Assembly (NCBI RefSeq): GCF_000758305.1
Contig: NZ_CP009458.1
Span: 682,001-746,000 of the forward strand
DNA length: 64,000 nt
Direction of reading: 5' to 3'
Source of the DNA: Cedecea neteri
Lineage (GTDB): Bacteria > Pseudomonadota > Gammaproteobacteria > Enterobacterales > Enterobacteriaceae
The notes under the pieces were generated by a model. That model did not search any database, was not told the origin of the DNA, and saw only the letters and a list, made by a program, of their open reading frames with translations. Both the position numbers and the translations under genes were made by a program. Position 1 is the stretch's first letter. Each line of letters starts with the position of its first letter. This document shows positions 29,626 through 38,534 of the stretch, piece by piece.

Positions 29626-29705
29626 TATGCACTCCTACTATTTAGATTATGCGTCCCATGCCGAAAAGCCCGTTTTCAGGATACTCAAATGGAAACGCAT
29701 AGACA
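29620..29705 (-). promoter_or_regulatory. S4-binding pseudoknot leader of the alpha operon
   Basis: The complementary segments TATGCGT (29701-29695) and ACGCATA (29654-29648) and the intervening CATTTGAGTATCCTGAAAAC match the layout of the E. coli alpha leader, which forms a pseudoknot around the rpsM GTG start and binds S4 for autogenous repression. The fold is inferred by analogy. Confidence 0.75.
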
Positions 29706-29724
29706 TACAAAAGATTGGCTGGCT

Positions 29725-29753
29725 AATCTAGCCAGCTCAACCCAACTTTGCAA
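29725..29753 (-). promoter_or_regulatory. Alpha operon promoter
   Basis: Minus strand TTGCAA (29753-29748), exact 17-base spacer, TAGATT (29730-29725), placed about 100 bases before rpsM and directly after rpmJ. Agrees with the known E. coli arrangement. Confidence 0.8.
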
Positions 29754-29771
29754 GAAAAATATGCGAGATAA

Positions 29772-29888
29772 TCAGCCTTGACGCTGTTTATGCTTCGGCT
29801 CTACGCTGCAAATCACGCGAATAACACCGTCACGCTTAACGATTTTGCAGTTACGACATAATTTCTTGACGGAAGCACGAACTTTCAT
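29772..29888 (-). CDS. rpmJ: 50S ribosomal protein L36
   Basis: 38-residue protein (MKVRASVKKLCRNCKIVKRD at its start). The four zinc ligands Cys11, Cys14, Cys27 and His33 are present, so this is the zinc-binding (C+) form, not the zinc-starvation paralogue. Last gene of the spc operon after secY; the alpha promoter follows. Confidence 0.97.
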   Translation of the reverse strand: MKVRASVKKLCRNCKIVKRDGVIRVICSVEPKHKQRQG

Positions 29889-29918
29889 TTTTACTCTCCG
29901 TAACTTCTCAAGCGACGA

Positions 29919-31250
29919 TTAACGGCCGTAGCCTTTCAGGTTCGCTTTCTTCAATGCAGACTCGTACTGACTTGACATCATCAGAGTTTGCACTTGAGCC
30001 ATAAAGTCCATGATAACGACAACAACGATCAGCAGTGAGGTCCCACCGAAGTAGAACGGCACTTTCATTGCATCGCGCATGAACTCCGGGATTAGGCAGA
30101 TAAAGGTAATGTACAACGCACCAACCAAAGTCAGGCGGGTCATTACTTTATCGATATACTTCGCCGTTTGTTCTCCCGGACGAATTCCTGGTACAAATGC
30201 ACCGGACTTCTTCAGGTTATCCGCTGTTTCACGCGGGTTGAAGACCAACGCCGTGTAGAAGAAACAGAAGAAGATGATTGCAGACGCATAGAGTAACACA
30301 TAAAGCGGTTGCCCAGGCTGCAAATACAGCGAAATTGTTGTCAGCCAGTTCCAACCGGTACCGCCCCCGAACCATGACGCGATGGTCGCCGGGAACAGAA
30401 TAATACTGGAGGCGAAGATCGCAGGGATAACCCCGGCCATGTTCACTTTCAGCGGTAAATGTGTGCTCTGCGCAGCATAGACACGACGACCCTGTTGACG
30501 TTTAGCGTAGTTGACCACAATGCGGCGCTGGCCACGCTCAACAAAAACAACGAAGAAGGTCACTGCAAATACTAATACTGCAACCAACAGCAACAGGAGG
30601 AAGTGCAGGTCGCCTTGCCTTGCTTGCTCGATGGTATGGCCAATGGCCGGCGGAAGACCCGCAACGATACCCGCGAAGATTATGATTGAGATACCGTTAC
30701 CGATACCACGCTCAGTAATCTGTTCACCCAGCCACATCAGGAACATTGTCCCAGTGACAAGGCTAACAACAGCGGTGAAATAGAATGCAAAGCCTGGGTT
30801 TAACACCAGACCTTGCATACCAGGCATATTCGGTAAACCGGTAGCAATACCGATTGACTGGAATATTGCCAGCACCAGAGTGCCGTAACGGGTGTACTGG
30901 CTGATCTTACGACGACCAGACTCCCCTTCTTTCTTTAGCTCTGCCAACGCGGGATGAACCACGGTAAGCAGTTGAATGATGATCGATGCCGAAATGTACG
31001 GCATGATACCCAGTGCAAAGATAGAAGCACGGCTGAGAGCACCACCAGAGAACATGTTAAACATTTCAATGATAGTGCCTCGCTGTTGCTCAAGCAGTTT
31101 GGCAAGTACAGCGGCATCAATACCAGGGATCGGAATAAAAGAGCCAATACGAAACACAATCAGCGCACCGATAACAAACATCAGTCTGCGTTTCAGCTCG
31201 CCGAGGCCGCCTTTAGCACTTTGAAAATCTAATCCCGGTTGCTTTGCCAT
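29919..31250 (-). CDS. secY: Protein translocase subunit SecY
   Basis: Channel-forming subunit of the SecYEG translocon, 443 residues with ten membrane segments. Visible: MAKQPGLDFQSAKGGLGELK, the plug region near residues 60-70, and the cytoplasmic loop FVERGQRRIVVNYAKRQQGR (about 239-258), which binds SecA and the ribosome. Lies between rplO and rpmJ in the spc operon. secE and secG are elsewhere. Confidence 0.99.
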   Translation of the reverse strand: MAKQPGLDFQSAKGGLGELKRRLMFVIGALIVFRIGSFIPIPGIDAAVLAKLLEQQRGTIIEMFNMFSGGALSRASIFALGIMPYISASIIIQLLTVVHPALAELKKEGESGRRKISQYTRYGTLVLAIFQSIGIATGLPNMPGMQGLVLNPGFAFYFTAVVSLVTGTMFLMWLGEQITERGIGNGISIIIFAGIVAGLPPAIGHTIEQARQGDLHFLLLLLVAVLVFAVTFFVVFVERGQRRIVVNYAKRQQGRRVYAAQSTHLPLKVNMAGVIPAIFASSIILFPATIASWFGGGTGWNWLTTISLYLQPGQPLYVLLYASAIIFFCFFYTALVFNPRETADNLKKSGAFVPGIRPGEQTAKYIDKVMTRLTLVGALYITFICLIPEFMRDAMKVPFYFGGTSLLIVVVVIMDFMAQVQTLMMSSQYESALKKANLKGYGR

Positions 31251-31257
31251 CTGCTAC

Positions 31258-31692
31258 TTATTCCTCGATTTTACCGCCAGCAGCTTCGATAGCAGCACGA
31301 GCGCCTTTGGTCACACGCAGGCCGCTAACAGTTACCGGACGAGTTACCTCACCAGACAGGATCACTTTCGCGAACTCGATCTGAATACCGATAATGTTTG
31401 CTGCTTTCAGCGTGTTCAGGTCAACTACGTCGCCTTCAACTTTCGCCAGATCGGACAGACGAACTTCTGCCGTGATCATTGCTTTGCGAGAGGTGAAACC
31501 GAATTTCGGCAGACGACGGTACAACGGCATCTGACCACCTTCGAAACCACGACGTACGCCACCACCAGAACGAGAGTTCTGACCTTTGTGACCACGACCG
31601 CCGGTTTTACCGAGGCCAGAACCGATACCACGACCCAGACGCTTAGAAGCGTGCTTAGACCCTTCGGCCGGAGACAGAGTATTTAAACGCAT
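31258..31692 (-). CDS. rplO: 50S ribosomal protein L15
   Basis: 144 residues, with a glycine/arginine-rich N-terminal extension that threads into 23S rRNA (GRGIGSGLGKTGGRGHKGQN). Late-assembly large-subunit protein. Three bases after rpmD, seven bases before secY. Confidence 0.99.
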   Translation of the reverse strand: MRLNTLSPAEGSKHASKRLGRGIGSGLGKTGGRGHKGQNSRSGGGVRRGFEGGQMPLYRRLPKFGFTSRKAMITAEVRLSDLAKVEGDVVDLNTLKAANIIGIQIEFAKVILSGEVTRPVTVSGLRVTKGARAAIEAAGGKIEE

Positions 31693-31695
31693 CTC

Positions 31696-31875
31696 TTACT
31701 CCTCAACTTTAACCATGTAGGAAACCGCGTTGACCATACCACGTACAGCAGGAGTATCCTCGCGCTCTACGGTGTGGCCAATACGACGCAGACCCAGGCC
31801 AAGCAGCGTTGCCTTGTGTTTCGGCAGACGACCGATTGCACTGCGGGTTTGAGTGATTTTAATAGTCTTTGCCAT
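31696..31875 (-). CDS. rpmD: 50S ribosomal protein L30
   Basis: 59 residues, MAKTIKITQTRSAIGRLPKH at its start. The ATG at 31875 follows GGGGTAA, and the family starts there; a TTG two codons upstream is not used. Starts six bases after the rpsE stop. Confidence 0.98.
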   Translation of the reverse strand: MAKTIKITQTRSAIGRLPKHKATLLGLGLRRIGHTVEREDTPAVRGMVNAVSYMVKVEE

Positions 31876-31881
31876 GGTCAA

Positions 31882-32382
31882 TTACCCCAGAATTTCTTCA
31901 ACGGATTTACCACGCTTGGCAGCGACCATTTCTGGAGAATTCATATTCGCCAGGCCATCGATAGTTGCACGAACCACGTTAATCGGGTTAGTAGAACCAT
32001 ACGCTTTAGCCAGGACGTTATGAACACCAGCGACTTCCAGGACGGCGCGCATTGCACCACCGGCGATGATACCGGTACCTTCGGAAGCCGGCTGCATGAA
32101 CACACGGGAACCTGTGTGCACACCTTTAACAGGGTGCTGCAGGGTGCCGCTGTTCAGCGCGACGTTAATCATGTTGCGACGGGCTTTTTCCATCGCTTTC
32201 TGGATCGCTGCTGGAACTTCACGCGCTTTACCGTAACCAAAACCAATACGACCGTTACCATCGCCTACCACTGTCAGAGCAGTGAAGGAGAAAATACGAC
32301 CGCCTTTAACGGTTTTAGATACGCGATTTACCGCGATCAGCTTTTCCTGCAGTTCGCCAGCTTGTTTTTCGATGTGAGACAT
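31882..32382 (-). CDS. rpsE: 30S ribosomal protein S5
   Basis: 166 residues with the double-stranded RNA-binding-like N-terminal domain (VNRVSKTVKGGRIFSFTALT) and the C-terminal S5 domain. Loop residues that when mutated give spectinomycin resistance (VSKTVKGG) are wild type. Needed for decoding accuracy. Confidence 0.99.
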   Translation of the reverse strand: MSHIEKQAGELQEKLIAVNRVSKTVKGGRIFSFTALTVVGDGNGRIGFGYGKAREVPAAIQKAMEKARRNMINVALNSGTLQHPVKGVHTGSRVFMQPASEGTGIIAGGAMRAVLEVAGVHNVLAKAYGSTNPINVVRATIDGLANMNSPEMVAAKRGKSVEEILG

Positions 32383-32396
32383 CTTACACCTCTACC

Positions 32397-32750
32397 TTAG
32401 AACTGAAGGCCAGCTTCACGGGCAGCATCTGCCAGTGCCTGGACACGACCATGATATTGGAAACCAGCACGGTCAAAAGCAACTACGGTGATGCCTTTTT
32501 CCAGCGCGCGCTCAGCAACAGCTTTACCTACAGCTGCAGCGGCGTCTTTATTTCCAGTGTACTTCAGTTGCTCAGTGATAGCTTTTTCTACAGTAGATGC
32601 AGCTACCAGAACTTCAGAACCGTTTGGTGCAATTACCTGTGCGTAAATATGACGCGGGGTACGATGTACCACCAGGCGAGTTGCACCCAGCTCTTTGAGC
32701 TTGTGACGTGCGCGGGTCGCACGACGGATACGAGCAGATTTCTTATCCAT
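32397..32750 (-). CDS. rplR: 50S ribosomal protein L18
   Basis: 117 residues; binds 5S rRNA with L5 and L25. Begins MDKKSARIRRATRARHKLKE; C-terminal FDRAGFQYHGRVQALADAAR. Spc operon gene between rplF and rpsE. Confidence 0.99.
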   Translation of the reverse strand: MDKKSARIRRATRARHKLKELGATRLVVHRTPRHIYAQVIAPNGSEVLVAASTVEKAITEQLKYTGNKDAAAAVGKAVAERALEKGITVVAFDRAGFQYHGRVQALADAAREAGLQF

Positions 32751-32759
32751 AGTGTTACC

Positions 32760-33293
32760 TTACTTCTTCTTAGCCTCTTTGGTACGCACGACTTCGTCGG
32801 CGTAACGAACACCCTTGCCTTTATAAGGCTCAGGACGACGGTAGGCGCGCAGATCTGCTGCAACCTGACCGATCACCTGCTTATCAGCGCCTTTCAGCAC
32901 GATTTCAGTTTGAGTCGGACATTCAGCAGTAATACCTGCCGGCAGCTTATGCTCAACAGGGTGAGAGAAGCCCAGGGCTAAATTCACCACGTCGCCTTTA
33001 ACGGCTGCACGATAACCTACACCAACCAGCTGCAGCTTCTTAGTGAAGCCTTCGGTAACACCGACAACCATTGCGTTCAACAGCGCACGAGTGGTACCCG
33101 CTTGGGCCCACGCGTTAGCAAAGCCTTCGCGCGGAGCGAAAGTCAGAGCATTTTCAGCGTGTTTAACTTCAACAGCATCGTTGATAGTACGAGTCAGCTC
33201 GCCGTTTTTACCTTTGATCGAAATAACCTGACCGTTGAGTTTTACCTCTACGCCTGCAGGAACAACGACCGGTGCTTTAGCAACACGAGACAT
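32760..33293 (-). CDS. rplF: 50S ribosomal protein L6
   Basis: 177 residues with two repeated L6 folds; the C-terminal half contains the rRNA-binding stretch RRPEPYKGKGVRYADE near residues 152-167. Located near the factor-binding site by the sarcin-ricin loop. Confidence 0.99.
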   Translation of the reverse strand: MSRVAKAPVVVPAGVEVKLNGQVISIKGKNGELTRTINDAVEVKHAENALTFAPREGFANAWAQAGTTRALLNAMVVGVTEGFTKKLQLVGVGYRAAVKGDVVNLALGFSHPVEHKLPAGITAECPTQTEIVLKGADKQVIGQVAADLRAYRRPEPYKGKGVRYADEVVRTKEAKKK

Positions 33294-33306
33294 TTTATTC
33301 CTCCAA

Positions 33307-33699
33307 TTACGCTACGTAGCAGATAATTTCGCCACCAAGACCAGCCTGGCGCGCTGCACGATCAGTCATAACACCTTTAGAGGTAGAAACGACAGCAATA
33401 CCCATGCCGGCCATAACTTTAGGCAGCTCATCTTTTTTCTTATAGATGCGCAGACCTGGGCGGCTGACTCGCTGAATGCTCTCTACCACAGCCTTGCCCT
33501 GGAAATACTTAAGAGTCAGTTCCAGTTCAGGCTTGATGTCGCCTTCAATTTTAAATTCTTCAATATAACCTTCTTCCTTCAGCACGTTGGCGATTGCCAC
33601 TTTCAGCTTGGAGGAAGGCATGGTGACCGCAACTTTGTTCGCGGCCTGACCGTTACGGATACGGGTCAGCATATCCGCGATCGGATCTTGCATGCTCAT
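33307..33699 (-). CDS. rpsH: 30S ribosomal protein S8
   Basis: 130 residues, MSMQDPIADMLTRIRNGQAA at the start and a C-terminal GVMTDRAARQAGLGGEIICY. Primary 16S binder and, in E. coli, the repressor of the spc operon acting at the rplE start. Confidence 0.99.
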   Translation of the reverse strand: MSMQDPIADMLTRIRNGQAANKVAVTMPSSKLKVAIANVLKEEGYIEEFKIEGDIKPELELTLKYFQGKAVVESIQRVSRPGLRIYKKKDELPKVMAGMGIAVVSTSKGVMTDRAARQAGLGGEIICYVA

Positions 33700-33732
33700 C
33701 TGTCTCTACTCCCGTGATTCAATTGGTGACAA

Positions 33733-34038
33733 TTACCAGCTAGCCTTTTTCAAGCCAGGTACTTCACCGCGCATGGCGGCTTCACGAAGCTTGATACGGC
33801 TCAACCCGAACTTGCCCACATAACCATGTGGACGACCAGTCTGGCGGCAGCGTTTACGCTGACGGGACGGGCTGGAATCACGCGGCAGAGTTTGCAGCTT
33901 GAGAACAGCGTTCCAACGGTCTTCGTCGGTCGCGTTCACATCAGAAATGATAGCTTTCAGTTCTGCGCGTTTAGCGAAGAATTTTTCAGCCAAAGCAACG
34001 CGCTTTACTTCGCGTGCTTTCATTGATTGCTTAGCCAT
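33733..34038 (-). CDS. rpsN: 30S ribosomal protein S14 (zinc-independent form)
   Basis: 101 residues. Long C- type S14: the zinc-finger cysteine pairs of short S14 are absent (only one Cys, in RKRCRQTGRPHGYVGKFGLS). Head protein. Between rplE and rpsH. Confidence 0.99.
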   Translation of the reverse strand: MAKQSMKAREVKRVALAEKFFAKRAELKAIISDVNATDEDRWNAVLKLQTLPRDSSPSRQRKRCRQTGRPHGYVGKFGLSRIKLREAAMRGEVPGLKKASW

Positions 34039-34052
34039 GAAGTAACCCTACC

Positions 34053-34592
34053 TTACTTGCGGAACGGGAAGTCAAAGGCAGCCAGCAGAGCACGGCCTTC
34101 ATCATCAGATTTCGCAGTAGTGGTAATGGTAATATCCAAACCACGGACGCGATCGACTTTGTCGTAATCGATTTCTGGGAAGATGATCTGCTCACGGACA
34201 CCCATGCTGTAGTTACCACGACCGTCAAAAGACTTAGCGGACAGGCCACGGAAGTCACGGATACGAGGTACAGCAATAGTGATCAGACGCTCAAGGAACT
34301 CCCACATGCGTTCGCCACGCAGAGTTACTTTACAGCCGATCGGATAGCCCTGACGGATTTTGAAGCCTGCAACTGATTTGCGTGCTTTGGTGATCAACGG
34401 CTTTTGACCGGAGATTGCTGTCAGGTCAGCTGCTGCGTTATCCAGCAGTTTCTTGTCAGCGATCGCTTCACCAACACCCATGTTCAGGGTGATCTTCTCG
34501 ACCCGAGGGACTTGCATGACAGAATTGTAGTTAAACTCAGTCATGAGTTTCTTAACTACTTCGTCTTTGTAGTAATCATGCAGTTTCGCCAT
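34053..34592 (-). CDS. rplE: 50S ribosomal protein L5
   Basis: 179 residues; binds 5S rRNA and contacts P-site tRNA. Visible: MAKLHDYYKDEVVKKLMTEF and GMDI-type C-terminal motif RGLDITITTTAKSDDEGRAL. In E. coli S8 represses the spc operon by binding near this gene's start; I did not fold the site here. Confidence 0.99.
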   Translation of the reverse strand: MAKLHDYYKDEVVKKLMTEFNYNSVMQVPRVEKITLNMGVGEAIADKKLLDNAAADLTAISGQKPLITKARKSVAGFKIRQGYPIGCKVTLRGERMWEFLERLITIAVPRIRDFRGLSAKSFDGRGNYSMGVREQIIFPEIDYDKVDRVRGLDITITTTAKSDDEGRALLAAFDFPFRK

Positions 34593-34606
34593 CGTACTAC
34601 TCCAAA

Positions 34607-34921
34607 TTACTTGATAGTTTCGCTGTTAGACTTGAAGAAACGGACTTTTTTGCCGTCTTCGAATCTAAAGCCTACACGGTCAGCCTTGCCGGTTGCCGCA
34701 TTGAAGATAGCAACGTTAGAAACCTGAATTGCAGCTTCTTTTTCAACGATGCCGCCTGGTTGGTTCAGGGCCGGAACCGGCTTCTGATGTTTCTTAACCA
34801 GGTTGATACCTTCAACAATGACCTTGCCGGTAGACAGGACATTTTTTACTTTACCGCGCTTACCTTTATCTTTACCGGTTAACACGATAACTTCGTCATC
34901 ACGACGGATTTTCGCTGCCAT
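34607..34921 (-). CDS. rplX: 50S ribosomal protein L24
   Basis: 104 residues with a KOW motif near the N terminus (DEVIVLTGKDKGKRGKVKNV). Assembly-initiator protein of the large subunit. Ten bases after rplN. Confidence 0.99.
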   Translation of the reverse strand: MAAKIRRDDEVIVLTGKDKGKRGKVKNVLSTGKVIVEGINLVKKHQKPVPALNQPGGIVEKEAAIQVSNVAIFNAATGKADRVGFRFEDGKKVRFFKSNSETIK

Positions 34922-34931
34922 GATTCGCTCC

Positions 34932-35303
34932 TTAGAGTACTTCTGGTGCCAGAGAGATAATTTTCATGAACTTCTCATTACGCAGTTCACGAGTTACCGG
35001 CCCAAAAATACGCGTGCCGATTGGCTGCTCGCTGTTATTGTTTAAAATAACGCATGCATTGCCATCGAAGCGAATGACAGAACCGTCCGGGCGACGAACA
35101 CCCTTCTTGGTGCGCACCACTACCGCTTTCAGCACATCGCCTTTCTTCACCTTACCGCGAGGAATTGCTTCCTTGATGGTAATTTTGATGATGTCGCCGA
35201 CGCCTGCGTAGCGACGGTGCGAGCCACCCAGAACCTTGATACACATTACGCGACGCGCGCCGGAGTTGTCGGCCACGGTCAGCATAGTCTGTTCTTGGAT
35301 CAT
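34932..35303 (-). CDS. rplN: 50S ribosomal protein L14
   Basis: 123 residues, MIQEQTMLTVADNSGARRVM. Forms an intersubunit bridge with 16S helix 44. First gene of the spc operon, about 80 bases after its promoter. Confidence 0.99.
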   Translation of the reverse strand: MIQEQTMLTVADNSGARRVMCIKVLGGSHRRYAGVGDIIKITIKEAIPRGKVKKGDVLKAVVVRTKKGVRRPDGSVIRFDGNACVILNNNSEQPIGTRIFGPVTRELRNEKFMKIISLAPEVL

Positions 35304-35384
35304 TTCAGTGCTCCGCTAATGTCAACTACTACTTCGGGACCTGAAATTCAGGTCGTTAAAAAGCCCCATAAACGAGGGCGCGGC

Positions 35385-35393
35385 ATTATAACA
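35385..35393 (-). promoter_or_regulatory. spc operon promoter (extended -10)
   Basis: Minus strand TGTTATAATG, an extended -10 (TGnTATAAT) between the S10-operon terminator and rplN. No good -35 is seen, in keeping with an extended -10 promoter. Conserved with E. coli Pspc. Confidence 0.8.
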
Positions 35394-35412
35394 CCGGTTC
35401 CAAGATATGGGT

Positions 35413-35449
35413 AGAAAAAATAAACGGCTCATCGCTGAGCCGTTTATTC
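35413..35449 (-). terminator. Terminator at the end of the S10 operon
   Basis: Stem AATAAACGGCTCA / TGAGCCGTTTATT with loop GCGA, then TTTTTC on the minus strand. Lies 20 bases after rpsQ and before the spc promoter. Some readthrough is possible. Confidence 0.88.
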
Positions 35450-35469
35450 GTTTGAGAATGCGTACTGTA

Positions 35470-35724
35470 TTACAGAACCGCTTTCTCTACAACGCGAACC
35501 AGCGTCCAGGACTTAGTCTTGGACAGCGGACGGCATTCGCGGATTTCAACCACGTCACCGATACCGCATTCGTTGTTCTCGTCATGTACGTGCAGTTTGG
35601 TCGTACGCTTGATGAATTTCCCGTAGATCGGGTGCTTCACAACACGTTCGATGGCAACAACAATGGATTTCTCCATTTTGTCGCTGACAACGCGACCTTG
35701 CAGAGTACGGATTTTATCGGTCAT
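35470..35724 (-). CDS. rpsQ: 30S ribosomal protein S17
   Basis: 84 residues, OB-fold; MTDKIRTLQGRVVSDKMEKS. Primary 16S binder. The start overlaps the rpmC stop by one base (TAATG), so coupled translation is likely. Last gene of the S10 operon. Confidence 0.99.
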   Translation of the reverse strand: MTDKIRTLQGRVVSDKMEKSIVVAIERVVKHPIYGKFIKRTTKLHVHDENNECGIGDVVEIRECRPLSKTKSWTLVRVVEKAVL

Positions 35725-35915
35725 TACGCACCCGCCTTCTGAGTCAGTAAAGTCTTAACACGTGCAACATTACGACGAACCTGCTTCAGCAGGTGAGTCT
35801 GTTGCAGCTGGCCACTTGCAGCCTGCATGCGCAGATTGAACTGCTCACGCAGCAGGTTCAGCAGCTCGGTGTTCAGCTCTTCGACGCTCTTTTCACGCAG
35901 CTCTTTTGCTTTCAT
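35724..35915 (-). CDS. rpmC: 50S ribosomal protein L29
   Basis: 63 residues forming a helical hairpin (MKAKELREKSVEELNTELLN), near the exit tunnel. One-base overlaps with both neighbours, rplP and rpsQ. Confidence 0.99.
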   Translation of the reverse strand: MKAKELREKSVEELNTELLNLLREQFNLRMQAASGQLQQTHLLKQVRRNVARVKTLLTQKAGA

Positions 35916-36325
35916 TACATCACCGTCTTAGTTACAAAGGTGGTTTTGATAGGCAGTTTTGCTGCTGCCAGCTTGAAGGCTTCACGGGCCAGCTCTTCAG
36001 ATACGCCGTCCATTTCATACAGGACTTTGCCTGGCTGGATCAAGGCAACCCAATACTCCACGTTACCTTTACCTTTACCCATACGCACTTCAAGCGGCTT
36101 TTCGGTGATCGGTTTGTCCGGGAATACACGGATCCAGATCTTACCCTGACGCTTAACTGCACGGGTCATTGCACGACGTGCTGCTTCGATCTGACGGGCA
36201 GTCAGACGACCACGGCCAACAGCTTTCAGACCGAAAGTGCCGAAGCTAACATCCGTACCCTGCGCGAGACCACGGTTGCGGCCTTTGTGCACTTTACGGA
36301 ATTTTGTACGCTTTGGTTGTAACAT
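35915..36325 (-). CDS. rplP: 50S ribosomal protein L16
   Basis: 136 residues, MLQPKRTKFRKVHKGRNRGL. Sits near the A-site tRNA elbow. Arg81 region (RVFPDKPITEKP), which is hydroxylated in E. coli, is present. Confidence 0.99.
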   Translation of the reverse strand: MLQPKRTKFRKVHKGRNRGLAQGTDVSFGTFGLKAVGRGRLTARQIEAARRAMTRAVKRQGKIWIRVFPDKPITEKPLEVRMGKGKGNVEYWVALIQPGKVLYEMDGVSEELAREAFKLAAAKLPIKTTFVTKTVM

Positions 36326-36337
36326 CAGCGACTCTCC

Positions 36338-37036
36338 TTACTTACGGCCTTTACGCTGCTGCTTTTTAGGTTGAGCAGCCGGTTCCGGTTGTTCAACAGC
36401 AGCCATACCACCCAGGATCTCACCTTTGAAGATCCATACCTTAACGCCGATTACACCATAAGTGGTGTGCGCTTCAGAGGTGTTGTAGTCGATGTCAGCA
36501 CGCAGAGTGTGCAACGGCACGCGACCTTCACGGTACCATTCGGTACGTGCGATCTCGGCGCCGCCCAGACGGCCGCTAACTTCAACTTTGATACCTTTAG
36601 CGCCCAGACGCATTGCGTTCTGTACAGCACGCTTCATAGCACGACGGAACATAACACGACGTTCCAGCTGAGAAGTGATGCTGTCAGCAACCAGTTTTGC
36701 GTCCAGTTCAGGTTTACGAACTTCGGCGATATTGATCTGTGCAGGAACGCCAGCGATATCCGCTACGACCTTACGCAGTTTTTCTACGTCTTCACCTTTC
36801 TTACCGATAACGATACCTGGGCGAGCGGTGTGAATGGTCACACGGATGCTCTTAGCAGGACGCTCGATAACGATACGAGATACAGACGCCTTAGCCAGTT
36901 CCTTAGTCAGGTACTGACGTACTTTAAAATCGCTGTCCAGGTTGTCAGCGAATTCTTTGGTGTTCGCAAACCAGGTTGAGTTCCATGGTTTTACAATACC
37001 CAGGCGAATACCATTAGGATGTACTTTCTGACCCAT
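36338..37036 (-). CDS. rpsC: 30S ribosomal protein S3
   Basis: 232 residues. KH domain with PGIVIGKKGEDVEKLRK (about residues 53-69 give the G-x-x-G loop); part of the mRNA entry helicase. The C-terminal tail is basic and Gln/Lys rich. Eighth gene of the S10 operon. Confidence 0.99.
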   Translation of the reverse strand: MGQKVHPNGIRLGIVKPWNSTWFANTKEFADNLDSDFKVRQYLTKELAKASVSRIVIERPAKSIRVTIHTARPGIVIGKKGEDVEKLRKVVADIAGVPAQINIAEVRKPELDAKLVADSITSQLERRVMFRRAMKRAVQNAMRLGAKGIKVEVSGRLGGAEIARTEWYREGRVPLHTLRADIDYNTSEAHTTYGVIGVKVWIFKGEILGGMAAVEQPEPAAQPKKQQRKGRK

Positions 37037-37053
37037 TGCTAGTCTCCAGAGTC

Positions 37054-37386
37054 TCAGCGATCGGACACAACCACAGTAATGTGGCTGGTGCGCTTCAGGA
37101 TGCGATCTGCACGACCTTTTGCACGAGGCATAATGCGCTTCATGCTAGGGCCTTCGTCTACGAAGATTTTCGCGACTTTCAGATCGTCAATGTCAGCGCC
37201 ATCGTTGTGTTCAGCGTTAGCAATGGCAGATTCCAGTACTTTCTTAACCAATACAGCCGCTTTCTTATTGGTGTAGGTCAGAATATCCAGAGCCTGCGAC
37301 ACTTTCTTACCGCGAATCAGGTCAGCAACAAGGCGAACCTTCTGAGCAGAAGAACGAGCATGGCGATGTTGAGCTAAAGTTTCCAT
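37054..37386 (-). CDS. rplV: 50S ribosomal protein L22
   Basis: 110 residues; its beta-hairpin (MKRIMPRAKGRADRILKRTS) lines the exit tunnel near the macrolide site. Sequence there looks wild type. Confidence 0.99.
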   Translation of the reverse strand: METLAQHRHARSSAQKVRLVADLIRGKKVSQALDILTYTNKKAAVLVKKVLESAIANAEHNDGADIDDLKVAKIFVDEGPSMKRIMPRAKGRADRILKRTSHITVVVSDR

Positions 37387-37400
37387 CTCTTCCTCCTACC

Positions 37401-37679
37401 TTATTTCTTCTTCGCTTTTTTATCAGCAGCGTGGCCGCGATAAGTACGAGTCGGTGCGAATTCACCCAGTTTGTGACCGACCATTTCGTCGGAAACAAAG
37501 ACTGGAACGTGCTGACGACCATTATGGACAGCGATGGTCAAACCGATCATGTTAGGAAAGATCGTTGAACGACGGGACCAAGTGCGCAGGGGCTTCTTGT
37601 CACCGCTTTCCACCGCTTTCTCTACCTTCTTCAGCAAGTGCAGGTCAATAAAAGGACCTTTCTTGAGAGAACGTGGCAT
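37401..37679 (-). CDS. rpsS: 30S ribosomal protein S19
   Basis: 92 residues, [20 protein letters not shown]; binds the 30S head with S13. Contains [20 protein letters not shown], the S19 signature. Confidence 0.99.
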
Positions 37680-37695
37680 GGCTTATCCTCTAAAA

Positions 37696-38517
37696 TTATT
37701 TGCTACGGCGACGTACGATAAATTTATCAGTACGCTTGTTGCTGCGGGTCTTCTTACCTTTGGTCTGAACGCCCCACGGGGATACCGGGTGCTTACCAAA
37801 GTTACGACCTTCACCACCACCATGTGGGTGATCGACTGGGTTCATCGCGGTACCGCGAACGGTAGGACGAACACCACGCCAGCGAGCAGCACCTGCTTTA
37901 CCCAGAACGCGCAGCATATGCTCAGCGTTGCCAACTTCGCCCAGGGTAGCGCGGCAGTCAGCTTCGACTTTACGCATTTCACCGGAGCGCAGGCGCAGGG
38001 TAACGTAAGCACCATCACGAGCAACGATCTGCACGTAGGTACCAGCGGAACGAGCCAGCTGACCGCCTTTACCTGGTTTCATTTCTACGTTATGAACAGT
38101 AGAACCAACCGGGATATTGCGCATCGGCAGGGTGTTACCCGCTTTGATTGCAGCATCAACGCCAGACTGAATCTGGTCGCCAGCTTTCAGGCCTTTAGGG
38201 GCCAGGATGTAACGGCGTTCGCCATCTTTGTACAGAACCAGCGCGATGTTCGCGGAACGGTTCGGATCGTACTCAAGACGTTCAACAACTGCCGGGATAC
38301 CATCTTTGTTGCGTTTAAAATCAACAATACGGTATGCCTGCTTGTGACCACCACCGATATGACGGGTAGTGATACGACCATTGTTGTTACGGCCACCGGA
38401 TTTGCTGTTTTTTTCCAGCAACGGAGCAAAAGGCTTGCCCTTGTGCAGCTCAGGGTTAACCACTTTAACTACGTGGCGACGACCCGGAGATGTCGGTTTA
38501 CATTTAACAACTGCCAT
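37696..38517 (-). CDS. rplB: 50S ribosomal protein L2
   Basis: 273 residues. OB and SH3-like domains; the C-terminal GTAMNPVDHPHGGGEGRN loop includes His229, needed near the peptidyl-transferase centre. Between rplW and rpsS. Confidence 0.99.
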   Translation of the reverse strand: MAVVKCKPTSPGRRHVVKVVNPELHKGKPFAPLLEKNSKSGGRNNNGRITTRHIGGGHKQAYRIVDFKRNKDGIPAVVERLEYDPNRSANIALVLYKDGERRYILAPKGLKAGDQIQSGVDAAIKAGNTLPMRNIPVGSTVHNVEMKPGKGGQLARSAGTYVQIVARDGAYVTLRLRSGEMRKVEADCRATLGEVGNAEHMLRVLGKAGAARWRGVRPTVRGTAMNPVDHPHGGGEGRNFGKHPVSPWGVQTKGKKTRSNKRTDKFIVRRRSK

Positions 38518-38534
38518 TGTCTTTCTCCTCCGAC

